Shown here: positions 50,053 to 62,082 of the stretch, in pieces
Layout of the letters: each line of letters starts with the position of its first letter
How positions within the stretch are numbered: the stretch's first letter is position 1
Assembly: GCF_947497555.1 (NCBI RefSeq)
Contig: NZ_CANMGY010000001.1
Location: 496,001 to 560,000, forward strand
Reading direction: 5' to 3'
From: an uncultured Umboniibacter sp.
GTDB taxonomy: Bacteria > Pseudomonadota > Gammaproteobacteria > Pseudomonadales > DSM-25080
DNA length: 64,000 nt
Position numbers and translations under genes: made by a program
The notes under the pieces: generated by a model
Seen by the model: only the letters and a program-made list of their open reading frames with translations
What the model was told of the DNA's origin: nothing
Database searches by the model: none

Positions 50053-51690
50053 ATGGATTGGTTACGTAACACTTTACTAATCGGCATGGTTGGCGTTGTC
50101 ATGGCACTGGTTTTCCAGTGGTCAAACTTCACCCCGCCTGAATCAGCCGTAGCGCAGTCGACCAATAGTGCAGCAATGCCTAGCGACACCCCAGCGACCA
50201 ATAGCGCTAGCGATGTGCCAAGTGCCATTAGCAATGAACAACAACCTGAGATTCTGGTATCAACGGACCTCATTAAAGTAACTACTCCTCAGCTTTACGT
50301 GGAAATCAACCCCGTAGGTGGTGATATTGAAACGGTCTCCCTGATTGACCATACCCTGGATCAAGAAACTGGCGATCCATTGCCTCTGCTTCTTAACCGC
50401 CCGGGGAATGTTTATATCGCTCAAAGCGGTTTAATTGGTGCTAATGGTACCGATGGCGCTGGCGCTCGCCCCACTTTTGATAGTGAAGCGCGCGAGTACA
50501 CATTAAGTAGTGACTCACTCTCAGTTGATCTGACGTTTGAACAGGCATCAGGCGTTACCATTATTAAGCGATTCACCTTCACTGAAGGTGAGCACACGAT
50601 TGATGTTAACTATCTAGTCGATAACCGAGCTTCCACGGAATGGCGCGGTTACTTTTATGGCCAGATAAAACGCGATACCTCAGCACCGTTAATCGACAAT
50701 GATGGCGCGATGCAGCCCTTCTTAGGAATGGCGACGACTAAACAGGATGAGAATTTCGTTAAACGCGACTTCGAAGACCTTAGCGAAACCAAATACAGTG
50801 CCAATGTTAATGGTGGTTGGGTTGCTATGGTTCAGCACTATTTCATTAGTGCTTGGGTACCAACAACGGAAGGGACTAATCGTTTCTATGGCGAGCCGAT
50901 GGCCAACGGTTTCTATCGCTTAGGGTTCACTAGTGATCAGCAAATCATCGCTGCCGGTGAATCCGCTACTTTTGGTGCTACCTTCTATGCTGGACCAAAA
51001 GATCAGGAAAAGCTCTCTGAACTTGGCGAATACCTTGATCTCACCGTGGATTATGGTTGGTTGTGGTGGATTGCTAAGCCGTTATTCGCAGCATTGGACC
51101 TATTCCATGACTTACTTGGCAACTGGGGCTTCGCAATTATTGCGCTAACTATCCTGATTAAGGGCTTGTTCTACTACCCGTCAGCAATTAGTTACCGGTC
51201 GATGGCGACCATGCGTAAGTTCACCCCTCGTATTCAAGAAATTCGTGAACGCTACTCCGATGACCGTCAGCAACAGCAAAAAGCTATGATGGAGCTATAC
51301 AAACAAGAGAAGATCAACCCGATGGCTGGTTGCTTGCCCATTCTCTTGCAGATGCCCGTATTCATTGCCCTATATTGGATGCTTGCGGAGAGTGTCGAGC
51401 TTCGACATGCACCGTTTGTACTTTGGATTCAAGATTTATCAATTAAGGACCCTTACTTTGTATTGCCAGTAGCAATGGGCGTAGTCATGTTCTTACAGCA
51501 ACGCTTAAACCCAACTCCTCCTGATCCGATGCAGGCAAAGATTATGCAATTTATGCCAATTATCTTTACCTTCTTCTTTATGTTCTTCCCAGCGGGTTTG
51601 GTGCTTTACTGGCTGTTCAATAGCTTGATCTCAATGTTGCAGCAAATCTACGTCTATCGCGGCATTGAAAAGGACGCTGCGAAGACATAG
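50053..51690 (+). CDS. yidC: Membrane protein insertase YidC
   Basis: This 545-residue inner-membrane insertase of the Oxa1 family has the gammaproteobacterial layout: an N-terminal helix, a large periplasmic beta domain (about 60-320), then five helices. The conserved cytoplasmic/core segment reads KGLFYYPSAISYRSMATMRK, followed by INPMAGCLPILLQMPVFIALYWML. The linker after the first helix is low-complexity, rich in A, S and N (about 36-70). A clear terminator follows 30 bp after the stop. Confidence 0.97.
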   Translation: MDWLRNTLLIGMVGVVMALVFQWSNFTPPESAVAQSTNSAAMPSDTPATNSASDVPSAISNEQQPEILVSTDLIKVTTPQLYVEINPVGGDIETVSLIDHTLDQETGDPLPLLLNRPGNVYIAQSGLIGANGTDGAGARPTFDSEAREYTLSSDSLSVDLTFEQASGVTIIKRFTFTEGEHTIDVNYLVDNRASTEWRGYFYGQIKRDTSAPLIDNDGAMQPFLGMATTKQDENFVKRDFEDLSETKYSANVNGGWVAMVQHYFISAWVPTTEGTNRFYGEPMANGFYRLGFTSDQQIIAAGESATFGATFYAGPKDQEKLSELGEYLDLTVDYGWLWWIAKPLFAALDLFHDLLGNWGFAIIALTILIKGLFYYPSAISYRSMATMRKFTPRIQEIRERYSDDRQQQQKAMMELYKQEKINPMAGCLPILLQMPVFIALYWMLAESVELRHAPFVLWIQDLSIKDPYFVLPVAMGVVMFLQQRLNPTPPDPMQAKIMQFMPIIFTFFFMFFPAGLVLYWLFNSLISMLQQIYVYRGIEKDAAKT

Positions 51691-51720
51691 CGGTATCAGC
51701 TACACTGAACGAATAAATAT

Positions 51721-51746
51721 AAAGCCGCTTCATTAGCGGCTTTTTT
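51721..51746 (+). terminator. Rho-independent terminator after yidC
   Basis: AAAGCCGCT and AGCGGCTTT flank a TCATT loop and are followed by a run of T. It separates yidC from mnmE by about 20 bp, so mnmE probably needs its own promoter or readthrough. Confidence 0.88.
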
Positions 51747-51767
51747 ACACAGGTACCAAAGTTAACT

Positions 51768-53114
51768 ATGAATTTAGATCACGACACTATCTGCGCTATA
51801 GCCACGCCACCTGGACGAGGTGGAGTGGGCATTGTTCGATTGTCAGGTCCCCATGCAAGGGAGATTGCCTCTGAACTAGTGGATCATGACCTCAAGCCTC
51901 GACACGCCCACTACGGCCATTTTAAAGACGATGAGGTACTCGATACCGGCATCTGCATTTTCTTCCCGGGACCTAATTCGTTTACCGGAGAGGATGTCGT
52001 GGAGTTTCAGGGGCATGGCGGACCAATCCTGCTAGATAGGGTCATCCGAGCACTTATAAAGCGGAATGCTAGAGTGGCTCGCCCAGGTGAATTTAGTGAG
52101 CGTGCGTTTTTGAACGGTAAACTCGACTTAGCTCAAGCTGAGGCGGTAGCTGATCTAATCAACGCTTCAACCGAACAGGCTGCTCGAGGAGCATTACAGT
52201 CATTAGACGGCGTGTTCTCCAATAGAATTAATGCCCTGGTAGCGCAGCTCACTTATCTTCGCGTTTACGTTGAAGCTGCCATCGATTTTCCCGATGAGGA
52301 GATCGACTTCCTAAGTGATGGAAAAATACAGGGTATGGCCGAAGCGCTTCGCGATGAATTTAATAGTGTGTTAGCTACAGCGAGGCAAGGCGCGCTGCTA
52401 CGTGATGGCATGACGGTTGTGATAGCCGGCCGACCCAATGCTGGGAAGTCCAGCTTACTCAATGCGCTCACCGGCAAGGATAGCGCCATTGTAACGAACA
52501 TCGCAGGGACTACCCGAGACGTGCTCCGCGAAGTAATCGACCTTGATGGTTTGCCGGTGCATGTTGTTGATACTGCAGGACTCCGCGATGCACCAGATGT
52601 GGTTGAGAGGGAGGGGATTAAACGCGCCTATGACGAAATTGAGCGAGCTGACCACATCCTCCTAGTTCGTGACCTAACTACCCCTAGTGAAGAGCCTGAC
52701 TGGCCTAGCGACATCCCTCAACCTCAGCATATACCGCTAACAACCGTTCTCAATAAGTGTGACCTAGCAGGAATTCAGCCTGGCATCGAATATAACAACC
52801 AGCAAGCGGAGGTTACCCTCTCGGCTGCAACAGGTGGAGGTGTTTCTCTGCTCCGCCAGCATCTCAAAGACTCAGTTGGCTTTCAAACGGCTGGAGAGGG
52901 CGCTTTTATGGCTCGACGACGACATATCGACGCACTAGAAAGAGCATTACGAAGCGTTGAAGACGGACTATTCCAACTCTTTGAAGCGCATGCTGGTGAA
53001 CTGCTCGCCGAAGATCTTCGTTTAGCTCAGAAAGCACTCGGGGAAATCACCGGCCAAGTGACGAGCGACGACTTACTGGGCCACATATTTGGTTCGTTCT
53101 GCATCGGAAAATGA
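51768..53114 (+). CDS. mnmE: tRNA uridine-5-carboxymethylaminomethyl GTPase MnmE
   Basis: This 448-residue GTPase works with MnmG on wobble-uridine modification (cmnm5U34). An N-terminal tetrahydrofolate-binding domain ([22 protein letters not shown]) is followed by a helical domain interrupted by the G domain, with G1 [13 protein letters not shown]3 DTAGLRD and G4 NKCD. The C-terminus ends CIGK, the invariant catalytic-tail motif. MnmG lies 350 bp downstream with an origin-like gap between them. Confidence 0.96.
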   Translation: MNLDHDTICAIATPPGRGGVGIVRLSGPHAREIASELVDHDLKPRHAHYGHFKDDEVLDTGICIFFPGPNSFTGEDVVEFQGHGGPILLDRVIRALIKRNARVARPGEFSERAFLNGKLDLAQAEAVADLINASTEQAARGALQSLDGVFSNRINALVAQLTYLRVYVEAAIDFPDEEIDFLSDGKIQGMAEALRDEFNSVLATARQGALLRDGMTVVIAGRPNAGKSSLLNALTGKDSAIVTNIAGTTRDVLREVIDLDGLPVHVVDTAGLRDAPDVVEREGIKRAYDEIERADHILLVRDLTTPSEEPDWPSDIPQPQHIPLTTVLNKCDLAGIQPGIEYNNQQAEVTLSAATGGGVSLLRQHLKDSVGFQTAGEGAFMARRRHIDALERALRSVEDGLFQLFEAHAGELLAEDLRLAQKALGEITGQVTSDDLLGHIFGSFCIGK

Positions 53115-53466
53115 TGGGATAAGCCAGGTATAACTCGGTCGTTTAGCTGTGAACTAAGCGAGGATGAAAATGTGCACAACTTCTGGGTCTCGCAAGGTTG
53201 TGTATAACCCCCCATTCCATCCCCAGCTTGTACCCGCTTATCACCAGTTACTCAGATAGATTAGCAACAGGGTAAATAGCGCTGAAGGAATCTATATTGT
53301 TAGCTTTTAGTTAATTATCCACAGAAAAAGTGCCCCTTAATAACAACAACAATAAAAACTAATCAATAATCCTTAAAAATAATCTTACTTAATAGTGTAT
53401 TTACAGATTATGTGCATCTTCGAGCTTAGCGTATAATGAAATCCCAAAACCTCATGGATTGATATC
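53115..53466. other. Origin-like AT-rich region between mnmE and mnmG
   Basis: This gene-free 352-bp stretch contains DnaA-box consensus sites TTATCCACA (53315-53323) and TGTGTATAA (53199-53207, reverse TTATACACA), a one-mismatch site at 53171-53179, and a very AT-rich block at about 53311-53420. E. coli oriC also adjoins mnmG. Here it may be a second or alternative origin, a DnaA-titration site, or the mnmG promoter region. Confidence 0.5.
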
Positions 53467-55341
53467 GTGATACACCCAAAGTCATTTGACGTTATAATCA
53501 TTGGCGGTGGCCACGCTGGCACCGAAGCCGCTTTAGCTGCCGCCCGAATGGGCTGCGCTACGCTGCTCCTAACCCATAACATTGAAACGCTGGGTCAGAT
53601 GTCCTGTAACCCAGCCATTGGTGGGATTGGCAAATCACATCTGGTCAAAGAGGTCGACGCACTCGATGGCGCCATGGCGTTAGCTACCGACAAGGCGGGT
53701 ATTCAGTTTCGCGTGTTGAATTCACGCAAGGGTCCAGCGGTTCGTGCTACTCGTGCGCAAGCGGATAGAACCCTCTATCGAAACGCCATTCGCGAGCAAT
53801 TAGAAAACCAAGAAAACTTAACGATTTTCCAGCAGGCGGTTACTGACCTAAGAATGGATGGTAATCGTGTCGTGGGCGTTGAGACTCAAATGGGGTTGAG
53901 TTTCAACGGTAAGACCGTTGTGTTAACAGCTGGGACCTTCCTCGGCGGAACAATCCATATTGGTCTTCAGAATCAATCGGGTGGTCGCGCGGGAGATCCG
54001 CCATCCATAGCCTTGGCTGAACGTTTACAGGCAATGCCGCTGCGAGTGGATAGACTCAAAACGGGTACACCTCCACGGATAGATGCCAAGACTGTCGATT
54101 TCTCAAAAATGGCTCAACAGTGGGGCGATACACCAACGCCAGTTATGAGTTACATGGGAAATCGTGGCATGCAGCCAGAGCAAATTTGCTGTTACATCAC
54201 TCATACCAATGAGCGTACTCACGAAATTATCCGTGATGGACTTGACCGCTCTCCCATGTACACAGGGGTAATTGAGGGTGTAGGACCACGCTATTGCCCG
54301 TCAATTGAAGATAAGATTATGCGTTTTGCGGACAAGGATTCGCATCAGGTATTTGTTGAGCCAGAAGGGCTTACGACGCACGAACTTTACCCGAACGGGA
54401 TATCAACTAGCCTGCCGTTTGATATTCAGTTGGCTGCAGTTCAGAGTATGCTCGGTTTCGAAAATGCACATATTACTCGCCCAGGTTATGCCATTGAATA
54501 TGACTTTTTTAACCCGCAGGACCTCAAGCCAACGCTAGAAACCCGCTGTATTGAAGGTTTGTTCTTCGCGGGGCAAATTAACGGTACCACCGGCTATGAA
54601 GAGGCTGCCGCCCAGGGGCTTCTCGCTGGCGCTAACGCAGCGGGGCAGGTGAAGGGCTACCAGCCATTGATTTTCCGTCGGGACGAAGCATATACCGGGG
54701 TGTTGGTAGATGATTTGATTACCCAGGGAACTCGCGAGCCGTATCGTATGTTTACCTCACGGGCAGAATATCGATTACTGCTGCGCGAAGATAACGCCGA
54801 TCAGCGTCTAACCGATATGGGAAGGCAATATGGGTTAATTAGTGACGCCCGTTGGGATGCGTTCTCGCGCAAGCGCGATGCAGTTGCTAGCGAGATGGAA
54901 CGTCTTAGAACGACTTACGTTCACCCCAATACGCCAGCTGCCACCGATCTTGCTGAGCGTGGTGAGGCAATTCAGCGAGAGCAGAGCCTACTCGATTTGT
55001 TAAAGCGCCCCAAGCTTAACTATGCGGCTGTCGGTTCCCTAAGCGGTGAGTCGGTTACCGACGAACAGGTTGCAGAGCAAGTCGAGATTGGCGCTAAGTA
55101 TGCCGGTTATATTGCGCGCCAACAGGAAGAGATAGATCGCTTACATCGTTCGGAGGACATTAAGATTCCTGTGGAATTTAATTATGATACTGTTGATGGG
55201 CTTTCGAATGAGATTCGGCAGAAGTTAAATGACGTCAAGCCGTTAACCTTAGGGCAAGCTGGACGAATATCTGGCGTAACCCCTGCTGCGGTTGGCTTGC
55301 TGTTGATTTACATAAAGCGTGGAGCAAAGCGCAGTGCGTGA
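53467..55341 (+). CDS. mnmG: tRNA uridine-5-carboxymethylaminomethyl modification enzyme MnmG (GidA)
   Basis: This 624-residue FAD-dependent partner of MnmE starts at GTG 53467 without a strong ribosome site. The FAD-binding start is [22 protein letters not shown]. Other blocks are [37 protein letters not shown], and the C-terminal tRNA-binding domain with [22 protein letters not shown]. The stop overlaps the rsmG start region. The family length is about 630. Confidence 0.96.
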   Translation: MIHPKSFDVIIIGGGHAGTEAALAAARMGCATLLLTHNIETLGQMSCNPAIGGIGKSHLVKEVDALDGAMALATDKAGIQFRVLNSRKGPAVRATRAQADRTLYRNAIREQLENQENLTIFQQAVTDLRMDGNRVVGVETQMGLSFNGKTVVLTAGTFLGGTIHIGLQNQSGGRAGDPPSIALAERLQAMPLRVDRLKTGTPPRIDAKTVDFSKMAQQWGDTPTPVMSYMGNRGMQPEQICCYITHTNERTHEIIRDGLDRSPMYTGVIEGVGPRYCPSIEDKIMRFADKDSHQVFVEPEGLTTHELYPNGISTSLPFDIQLAAVQSMLGFENAHITRPGYAIEYDFFNPQDLKPTLETRCIEGLFFAGQINGTTGYEEAAAQGLLAGANAAGQVKGYQPLIFRRDEAYTGVLVDDLITQGTREPYRMFTSRAEYRLLLREDNADQRLTDMGRQYGLISDARWDAFSRKRDAVASEMERLRTTYVHPNTPAATDLAERGEAIQREQSLLDLLKRPKLNYAAVGSLSGESVTDEQVAEQVEIGAKYAGYIARQQEEIDRLHRSEDIKIPVEFNYDTVDGLSNEIRQKLNDVKPLTLGQAGRISGVTPAAVGLLLIYIKRGAKRSA

Positions 55342-55957
55342 TGTGATTCAGCGTCAAATCGAGGTGGGTCTAGACCATCTGAAACTAGCCGTACCTGCCA
55401 CTGACAAGCTCGCTCAGTTTGTGACATTAATGGATAAGTGGAACAAAGCTTATAATCTCACTTCGGTGCGAAATGCTGAGGCAATGGTGCCGAGACATAT
55501 TCTCGATTCACTTGTGGTAATGCCCCACTTAGAGGGTGCTCGATTTATCGATGTTGGCACGGGCCCGGGCCTCCCTGGGTTACCGCTTGCGATTGCTATG
55601 CCTGATAGCCACTTCACTTTGCTTGATAGTAACGGTAAGCGCACTCGATTCATGTTTCAAGCGGTGTTGGAATTAGGATTGAAGAACGTCGAGATTGTAA
55701 ACTCGCGAGTGGAGGCGTATCAGCCGGAAGTGCCCTTCGATGGCGTATTGAGTCGCGCCTTTGCAAGTTTGAGTGATATGTTACGGTGGTGTGCCCACTT
55801 ACCCGCTCCCGATGGTAAGTTTTTCGCCCTAAAAGCACATTTAAGCGAAGATGAGTTGAGTGAAGTTCCGAAAAGCTTTAAGGTCAATAAACAAATTCAG
55901 TTGTCAGATTACGATACCGATCGCACCCGTCAGATGGTTGTGCTCGAGTCGCTTTAG
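55334..55957 (+). CDS. rsmG: 16S rRNA (guanine-527-N7)-methyltransferase RsmG (GidB)
   Basis: This 207-residue SAM-dependent methyltransferase modifies G527 of 16S rRNA; loss of homologues gives low-level streptomycin resistance. Motifs are [12 protein letters not shown], the SAM loop [17 protein letters not shown] and the later [14 protein letters not shown] prefer the GTG at 55334 because GGAG lies 9 bp upstream, inside mnmG; the GTG at 55319 is the longer alternative. Either way it overlaps mnmG, so translation is coupled. Confidence 0.94.
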   Translation: MRDVIQRQIEVGLDHLKLAVPATDKLAQFVTLMDKWNKAYNLTSVRNAEAMVPRHILDSLVVMPHLEGARFIDVGTGPGLPGLPLAIAMPDSHFTLLDSNGKRTRFMFQAVLELGLKNVEIVNSRVEAYQPEVPFDGVLSRAFASLSDMLRWCAHLPAPDGKFFALKAHLSEDELSEVPKSFKVNKQIQLSDYDTDRTRQMVVLESL

Positions 55958-55967
55958 GGAGTAGTGT

Positions 55968-56750
55968 TTGGCTAGATTATTTGCGATCACCAATCAGAAG
56001 GGCGGTGTTGGCAAGACGACCACCAGTATTAACTTGGCTGCGTCGCTTGCGGCCACCAAAAAACGCGTACTGTTGGTTGATATGGATCCGCAGGGTAACG
56101 CCACCATGGGAGTGGGCGTGGATAAGTACGACTTATTTCTCTCTGTCCTCGATGTGCTTGTTGGTGAATGCGATGCCAAAGAGGCTATCCAGCGTGATGG
56201 TTCGAAGCAGTTTGATGTGTTGCCTGCCAATGCTGATCTGACGGCAGCAGAGGTCGAGTTGCTAGATATTGACCATAAAGAAACACGTCTAGCCAGAGCA
56301 CTTACCGGTATTCAAGCAGACTACGATTTTATCATTATTGATTGTCCACCGTCGCTGAATATGCTGACGGTTAATGCCCTGGCCGCTGCAGATTCGATTC
56401 TCGTGCCAATGCAGTGCGAATACTATGCACTAGAGGGATTATCCTCCCTCGTTGATACCATCAACAAAATACAGCGCGTCATTAACCCGAACCTCCATCT
56501 TGAGGGGATTCTGCGGACCATGTATGACCCAAGAAACTCGCTGACTAATGAAGTTTCTCAGCAGTTAAAAGATTATTTTGGCGATCGTTTGTATCGAACA
56601 GTCATACCGAGGAATGTCCGCCTGGCCGAGGCGCCGAGCTATGGCCTTCCGGTGTTGAACTATGATCGGCAGTCAAAGGGGGCGATAGCCTACCTCGCGT
56701 TAGCGGGAGAAGTTATCCGAAGGGCTGAACAAATAGCGATGAGTGCATAG
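55968..56750 (+). CDS. parA: Chromosome partitioning ATPase ParA (Soj)
   Basis: This is a 260-residue Walker-type ATPase. The deviant Walker A is KGGVGKTTT (11-19), and other motifs are VDMDPQGNATMG and IIIDCPPSLNMLTVNALAA. It starts at a TTG (55968) with AGGGAG about 7 bp upstream; no ATG is available at a compatible position. Chromosomal ParA moves ParB-parS complexes apart during segregation. It lies 3 bp before parB, and the parS sites identified here are in recF, about 10-11 kb away. Confidence 0.96.
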   Translation: MARLFAITNQKGGVGKTTTSINLAASLAATKKRVLLVDMDPQGNATMGVGVDKYDLFLSVLDVLVGECDAKEAIQRDGSKQFDVLPANADLTAAEVELLDIDHKETRLARALTGIQADYDFIIIDCPPSLNMLTVNALAAADSILVPMQCEYYALEGLSSLVDTINKIQRVINPNLHLEGILRTMYDPRNSLTNEVSQQLKDYFGDRLYRTVIPRNVRLAEAPSYGLPVLNYDRQSKGAIAYLALAGEVIRRAEQIAMSA

Positions 56751-56753
56751 GAT

Positions 56754-57629
56754 ATGGCGCAAAAAAAAGCAAAACTTGGACGTGGTTTGGATGCCCTATT
56801 AGCGGTGAAGTCTGCAGTGGATCAGCCTGTAGAGGATGCCACTGAGCCCACCATTGCGAGTGAGCTAAAGCAACTTCCTATCGAGATGATATCGCGATCC
56901 CCCTATCAACCTCGTAAAGAATTCGACGAGCAGGCGCTTGAAGAGCTTGCAATGTCAATCCGTGAGCAGGGGTTAATGCAGCCAATTGTGGTTCGCAAAA
57001 CCGCAACGCAGTATGAGCTAGTAGCTGGCGAACGCAGATGGCGCGCTTGCCAAGCGTTGCAAATGGCCACCATTCCCGCACTAGTTCGCAATATCGACGA
57101 CAACGAAGCGGCCGCGATGGCGCTCATTGAGAATATTCAGCGCGAAGACCTTAATGCGATGGAGCAGGCGGTTGCCTTCAATCGACTCAAAGACGCCTTC
57201 GATTTGACTCATGCCGAAGTGGCTGAAGCGGTAGGTAAGAATCGCGCTACGGTAACTAATTTACTTCGCCTTCTGACCTTGGCCGGAGATGTACAAACCT
57301 TTTTAGAGAATGGTGATCTAGAAATGGGTCATGCCAGAGCATTACTCGCATTGGATGTTGATAAACAACGCGATGCTGCAGAGTTTGTTATCGCTAAACG
57401 CCTCTCGGTTCGACAAACTGAGGATCATGTCAGAGGGTTGTTAGCGGGGAAGTCTGTTAAGTCAGTTGAAGTAAAGTCGGATCCCGACGTGATACGTTTA
57501 ATGGAGTCGCTGTCGGAACGCATTGGTGTTCCTGTGAAAATCACTCAGCGCAAAGGTGGTAAGGGTAAGCTTGAGTTAAGTTATGCGAGTTTAGATGAGC
57601 TCGACGGTATTCTAGCGCGCATAAAATAG
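56754..57629 (+). CDS. parB: Chromosome partitioning protein ParB (Spo0J)
   Basis: This is a 291-residue parS-binding CTP-switch protein. A basic N-terminal arm with KKAKLGRGLDALL is followed by the CTPase/ParB-N domain (RSPYQPRKEF, PIVVRK, LVAGERRWRACQ with the GERRxR box) and IENIQREDLNAMEQA. The helix-turn-helix binding domain (HAEVAEAVGKNRATVTN) is next, and a C-terminal dimerisation domain ends it. It is the cognate protein for the two parS palindromes in recF (inference from consensus). Confidence 0.96.
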   Translation: MAQKKAKLGRGLDALLAVKSAVDQPVEDATEPTIASELKQLPIEMISRSPYQPRKEFDEQALEELAMSIREQGLMQPIVVRKTATQYELVAGERRWRACQALQMATIPALVRNIDDNEAAAMALIENIQREDLNAMEQAVAFNRLKDAFDLTHAEVAEAVGKNRATVTNLLRLLTLAGDVQTFLENGDLEMGHARALLALDVDKQRDAAEFVIAKRLSVRQTEDHVRGLLAGKSVKSVEVKSDPDVIRLMESLSERIGVPVKITQRKGGKGKLELSYASLDELDGILARIK

Positions 57630-57668
57630 TCCGTTGGTCGAAAAGCATAATCTTGGTTCGCTTTACGG

Positions 57669-57697
57669 TTGAATCGCATTCGCGACTCACCTATAAT
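57669..57697 (+). promoter_or_regulatory. Promoter of the atp operon
   Basis: TTGAAT at 57669-57674, a 17-bp spacer, and a perfect TATAAT at 57692-57697 lie about 45 bp before atpI. This is the strongest-looking sigma-70 promoter in the window. Confidence 0.72.
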
Positions 57698-57744
57698 TTG
57701 CGCGCTTTGAGCGCAATTACCCACACAGATTAGGTTCGACTTAA

Positions 57745-58125
57745 GTGGTATTTACAAATAGCAAGAAAATTCGCGAGTTCCCTTGGCGACAATGGCTCGT
57801 CCTGCAATCTGTAATAATCACTCTGGTTGCCGCTGTGAGTATTGTTCTCTATTCGGTCGGTCACATGTTGGCCGTCCTTGCTGGCTTATTAATTGCTTTG
57901 GTACCCAATGCGATTTTTATCTGGTTTGGTTATCGATTTCAGGGAGCAAAAAACGCCCAGCAAATGGTTGGCTCGTTTTATCAGGGTGAGAGCATAAAGT
58001 TCATCTTAACCGCAGTGCTTTTTGCGGCAGCATTTATGTTGGTAGACGGCATCTATGCAATACACATCATCGTTGGATTTATTATTGGCGTTGTTGTGGG
58101 ATGGGTTGGTTCTATTCGGTTGTAA
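57745..58125 (+). CDS. atpI: ATP synthase accessory protein AtpI
   Basis: This 126-residue protein has four hydrophobic segments, starts at GTG 57745 and has the AtpI-like segment LIALVPNAIFIWFGYRFQGAKNA. AtpI helps assemble the c-ring. It is poorly conserved across bacteria, and identification rests on topology, the NAIF..FGYR region and its position as first gene of the atp operon. The ribosome site is weak (TAGG). Confidence 0.87.
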   Translation: MVFTNSKKIREFPWRQWLVLQSVIITLVAAVSIVLYSVGHMLAVLAGLLIALVPNAIFIWFGYRFQGAKNAQQMVGSFYQGESIKFILTAVLFAAAFMLVDGIYAIHIIVGFIIGVVVGWVGSIRL

Positions 58126-58138
58126 TCCAACTGGGTAG

Positions 58139-59386
<1,248 letters not shown>

Positions 59387-59442
59387 TCTTTGTTAGCAAT
59401 GAATAAATCTGTCACCAATTTAATGAGAAATGGGGTGGCCCT

Positions 59443-59913
59443 GTGAATATCAATTATACAATTATCGGTCAGACGATTACTTTCTTCATTTTCGTGGCTT
59501 TCGTATTCAAATACGTATGGCCGCCAATTATGGAAGCGATGAAAGAGCGTTCTGAAAAAATTGCCAATGGCCTTGAAGCTGCAGATCGCGCCGAGCGTGA
59601 TTTGGAGTTGGCACAAGAAGAAGCTGGTAAGAAGTTGCGCGCTGCTAAGCAGGAAGCGCAAACTATTATCGACTCTGCGAATAAGCGCGCTAACCAGATC
59701 CTCGATGAGGCGAAGGAAGACGCGCTAGCTGAAGGTGCTCGCCTTAAGGCAGCAGCGGCAGCTGAAGTGGAGCAGGAAGTGAATCGTGCACGTGAAGAGC
59801 TTCGCGCTCAAGTGGCTACTCTAGTCATGCAAGGTGCCGAGGCGGTTCTTGGATCTTCAATTGACGCCAAGGCTCATAACGAGCTTGTCAACAAATTGGC
59901 TGGTGAGCTGTAA
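59443..59913 (+). CDS. atpF: F1Fo ATP synthase subunit b
   Basis: This 156-residue peripheral-stalk subunit has one N-terminal membrane helix (NYTIIGQTITFFIFVAFVFK), then a long charged helix (A/E/K-rich, about 30-130) typical of the b dimer. The start is GTG at 59443 with GGGGTGG upstream. It interacts with subunit delta, encoded next. A single b gene is seen (no b'). Confidence 0.95.
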   Translation: MNINYTIIGQTITFFIFVAFVFKYVWPPIMEAMKERSEKIANGLEAADRAERDLELAQEEAGKKLRAAKQEAQTIIDSANKRANQILDEAKEDALAEGARLKAAAAAEVEQEVNRAREELRAQVATLVMQGAEAVLGSSIDAKAHNELVNKLAGEL

Positions 59914-59925
59914 GCGAGGGACAAC

Positions 59926-60462
59926 ATGGCAGAACTAAGTACCCTAGCACGCCCATATGCCCGCGCAGCTTTCGAGTTTGCGCAGGAACAGGGTGATTTG
60001 GCTGGTTGGGAAGCCATGCTTAACCAAGCGGCCGCGGTTGCTCAAGAAGATGTGGTGGTAAAGCTTTTCAGCTCGCCATCACTTCCGAGTGACCAAATTG
60101 CCAAGCAGTTTATCGAGCTTTTAGATAGTGAGCTCAGCGACAAAGGTCAGAATTTTGTTTCGACACTTGCCGCCAATAAGCGTCTTGGTTTGCTACCTGA
60201 AATTGCTGCGTTGTTTGCAGTGATGAAAGCGAATATCGAGCGCGCAGTAGATGTTAATGTTAATTCAGCTTTTGAACTAACAGACGATATCAAAGCTAAG
60301 CTCGAGAGTGCGTTGGCTACGAATTTAGACCGCCAGGTTCGAGTAACTTCTGACGTCGATCAATCTTTGATCGGTGGTGTTGTTATTAGAGCTGGTGATA
60401 CCATTATTGACGGTTCCGTGCGTGGGCGTTTAGCTAAGCTCGCCGAAGCGATGAACTCCTGA
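59926..60462 (+). CDS. atpH: F1Fo ATP synthase subunit delta
   Basis: This 178-residue OSCP-family subunit links F1 to the stalk. It starts [18 protein letters not shown] and ends with the [23 protein letters not shown] segment, both diagnostic. Gaps to atpF and atpA are 12 and 25 bp, so it is read from the operon promoter. Confidence 0.96.
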   Translation: MAELSTLARPYARAAFEFAQEQGDLAGWEAMLNQAAAVAQEDVVVKLFSSPSLPSDQIAKQFIELLDSELSDKGQNFVSTLAANKRLGLLPEIAALFAVMKANIERAVDVNVNSAFELTDDIKAKLESALATNLDRQVRVTSDVDQSLIGGVVIRAGDTIIDGSVRGRLAKLAEAMNS

Positions 60463-60487
60463 AGCGTTTAGGACTGAGGGAAAGAGC

Positions 60488-62032
60488 ATGCAGCAACTGA
60501 ATCCATCTGAGATCAGCGAAATTATTAAGAAGCGCATCGATAGTCTTGATGTTGCAACCGAAGCCCAGAATGAGGGCACAATTGTCTCGGTATCTGACGG
60601 TATCGTACGTATCCACGGTCTACAGGACGTGATGTACGGTGAGATGATTGAATTTGAAGGCGGTATCTATGGTATGGCACTTAACCTGGAGCGTGACTCC
60701 GTTGGTGCAGTAATCCTAGGTAGTGCAATGAGCTTGGCCGAAGGCCAGCGAGCTCTTTGTACTCGTCGTATTTTAGAAGTACCTGTTGGTACAGAATTAC
60801 TTGGTCGTGTTGTTGACACGCTAGGTAACGCTATCGACGGTAAAGGTCCAATCGATGCTAAGCAGACATCACCTGTTGAAAAAGTTGCTCCGGGCGTCAT
60901 TGCACGTGAGCCAGTAGATCAACCTCTACAGACAGGTTTGAAAGCTGTTGATGCAATGGTTCCAATCGGTCGTGGTCAGCGTGAGCTTATCATTGGTGAC
61001 CGTCAGATTGGTAAATCAGCTGTTGCGATCGATGCGATCATTAACCAGAAAGGTACCGGCGTTAAGTGTATCTATGTTGCGATTGGCCAGAAGCAGTCTT
61101 CGATTGCCGCGGTTGTTCGTAAGCTAGAAGAACACGGCGCTATGGACCACACCATTATCGTTGCCGCAGGTGCAGCGGATCCTGCAGCAATGCAGTATCT
61201 TGCGCCTTATGCAGGTTGTGCGATGGGTGAATACTTCCGTGACCGCGGTGAAGATGCACTAATTGTCTATGATGATTTGACTAAGCAGGCTTGGGCCTAC
61301 CGTCAGATTTCATTGCTATTGAAGCGTCCGCCGGGCCGTGAGGCTTACCCTGGTGATGTTTTCTACCTTCACTCACGTCTACTAGAGCGTGCTGCTCGTG
61401 TAAACGCGGATTATGTAGAACAGCTAACCAATGGTGAAGTTAAAGGTCAAACGGGATCATTAACAGCACTACCGATTATTGAAACACAAGGTGGTGACGT
61501 TTCGGCGTTCGTACCAACTAACGTGATTTCGATTACCGATGGTCAGATCTTCCTTGAGACAAGCTTGTTCAACTCTGGTATTCGTCCGGCAATTAACCCA
61601 GGTATCTCGGTATCTCGAGTGGGTGGTGCAGCGCAGACCAAAATTGTTAAGAAATTGTCTGGTGGTATCCGTACCGCTCTAGCACAGTACAACGAACTTG
61701 CAGCGTTCTCTCAGTTTGCGTCTGACCTCGATGAGGCTACACGCTCGCAGTTAGAGCATGGTGAGCGAGTTACTGAGCTTATGAAGCAAAACCAGTACTC
61801 TCCAATGTCAATTGCAGATATGGCTGTATCGCTATTTGCGGCTGATAAAGGCTATTTGAAAGACGTACCTGTCAACAAGGTATTGGCTTTCGAAGCGGCG
61901 CTTCTATCGTACATGGGTACTGAGCATGGCGAGCTAATGGCTCAGATCAACCAGAAGGGTGATTACAACGGCGAGATCGAAGCACAGTTTAACGCGGCGA
62001 TCGAGAAGTTTAAGGCTACCCAAACCTGGTAA
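60488..62032 (+). CDS. atpA: F1Fo ATP synthase subunit alpha
   Basis: This 514-residue non-catalytic nucleotide-binding subunit has its P-loop [13 protein letters not shown] at about 169. It starts [17 protein letters not shown], with the DELSEED-region and C-terminal helical bundle in place. Length and blocks are standard (E. coli 513). It also contains the [17 protein letters not shown] segment and is transcribed with the atp operon. Confidence 0.98.
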   Translation: MQQLNPSEISEIIKKRIDSLDVATEAQNEGTIVSVSDGIVRIHGLQDVMYGEMIEFEGGIYGMALNLERDSVGAVILGSAMSLAEGQRALCTRRILEVPVGTELLGRVVDTLGNAIDGKGPIDAKQTSPVEKVAPGVIAREPVDQPLQTGLKAVDAMVPIGRGQRELIIGDRQIGKSAVAIDAIINQKGTGVKCIYVAIGQKQSSIAAVVRKLEEHGAMDHTIIVAAGAADPAAMQYLAPYAGCAMGEYFRDRGEDALIVYDDLTKQAWAYRQISLLLKRPPGREAYPGDVFYLHSRLLERAARVNADYVEQLTNGEVKGQTGSLTALPIIETQGGDVSAFVPTNVISITDGQIFLETSLFNSGIRPAINPGISVSRVGGAAQTKIVKKLSGGIRTALAQYNELAAFSQFASDLDEATRSQLEHGERVTELMKQNQYSPMSIADMAVSLFAADKGYLKDVPVNKVLAFEAALLSYMGTEHGELMAQINQKGDYNGEIEAQFNAAIEKFKATQTW

Positions 62033-62082
62033 TGTGATAGGGGCGAAAGCCTCTATCCCTGATTAAGGAGCAAGGTAACGAC

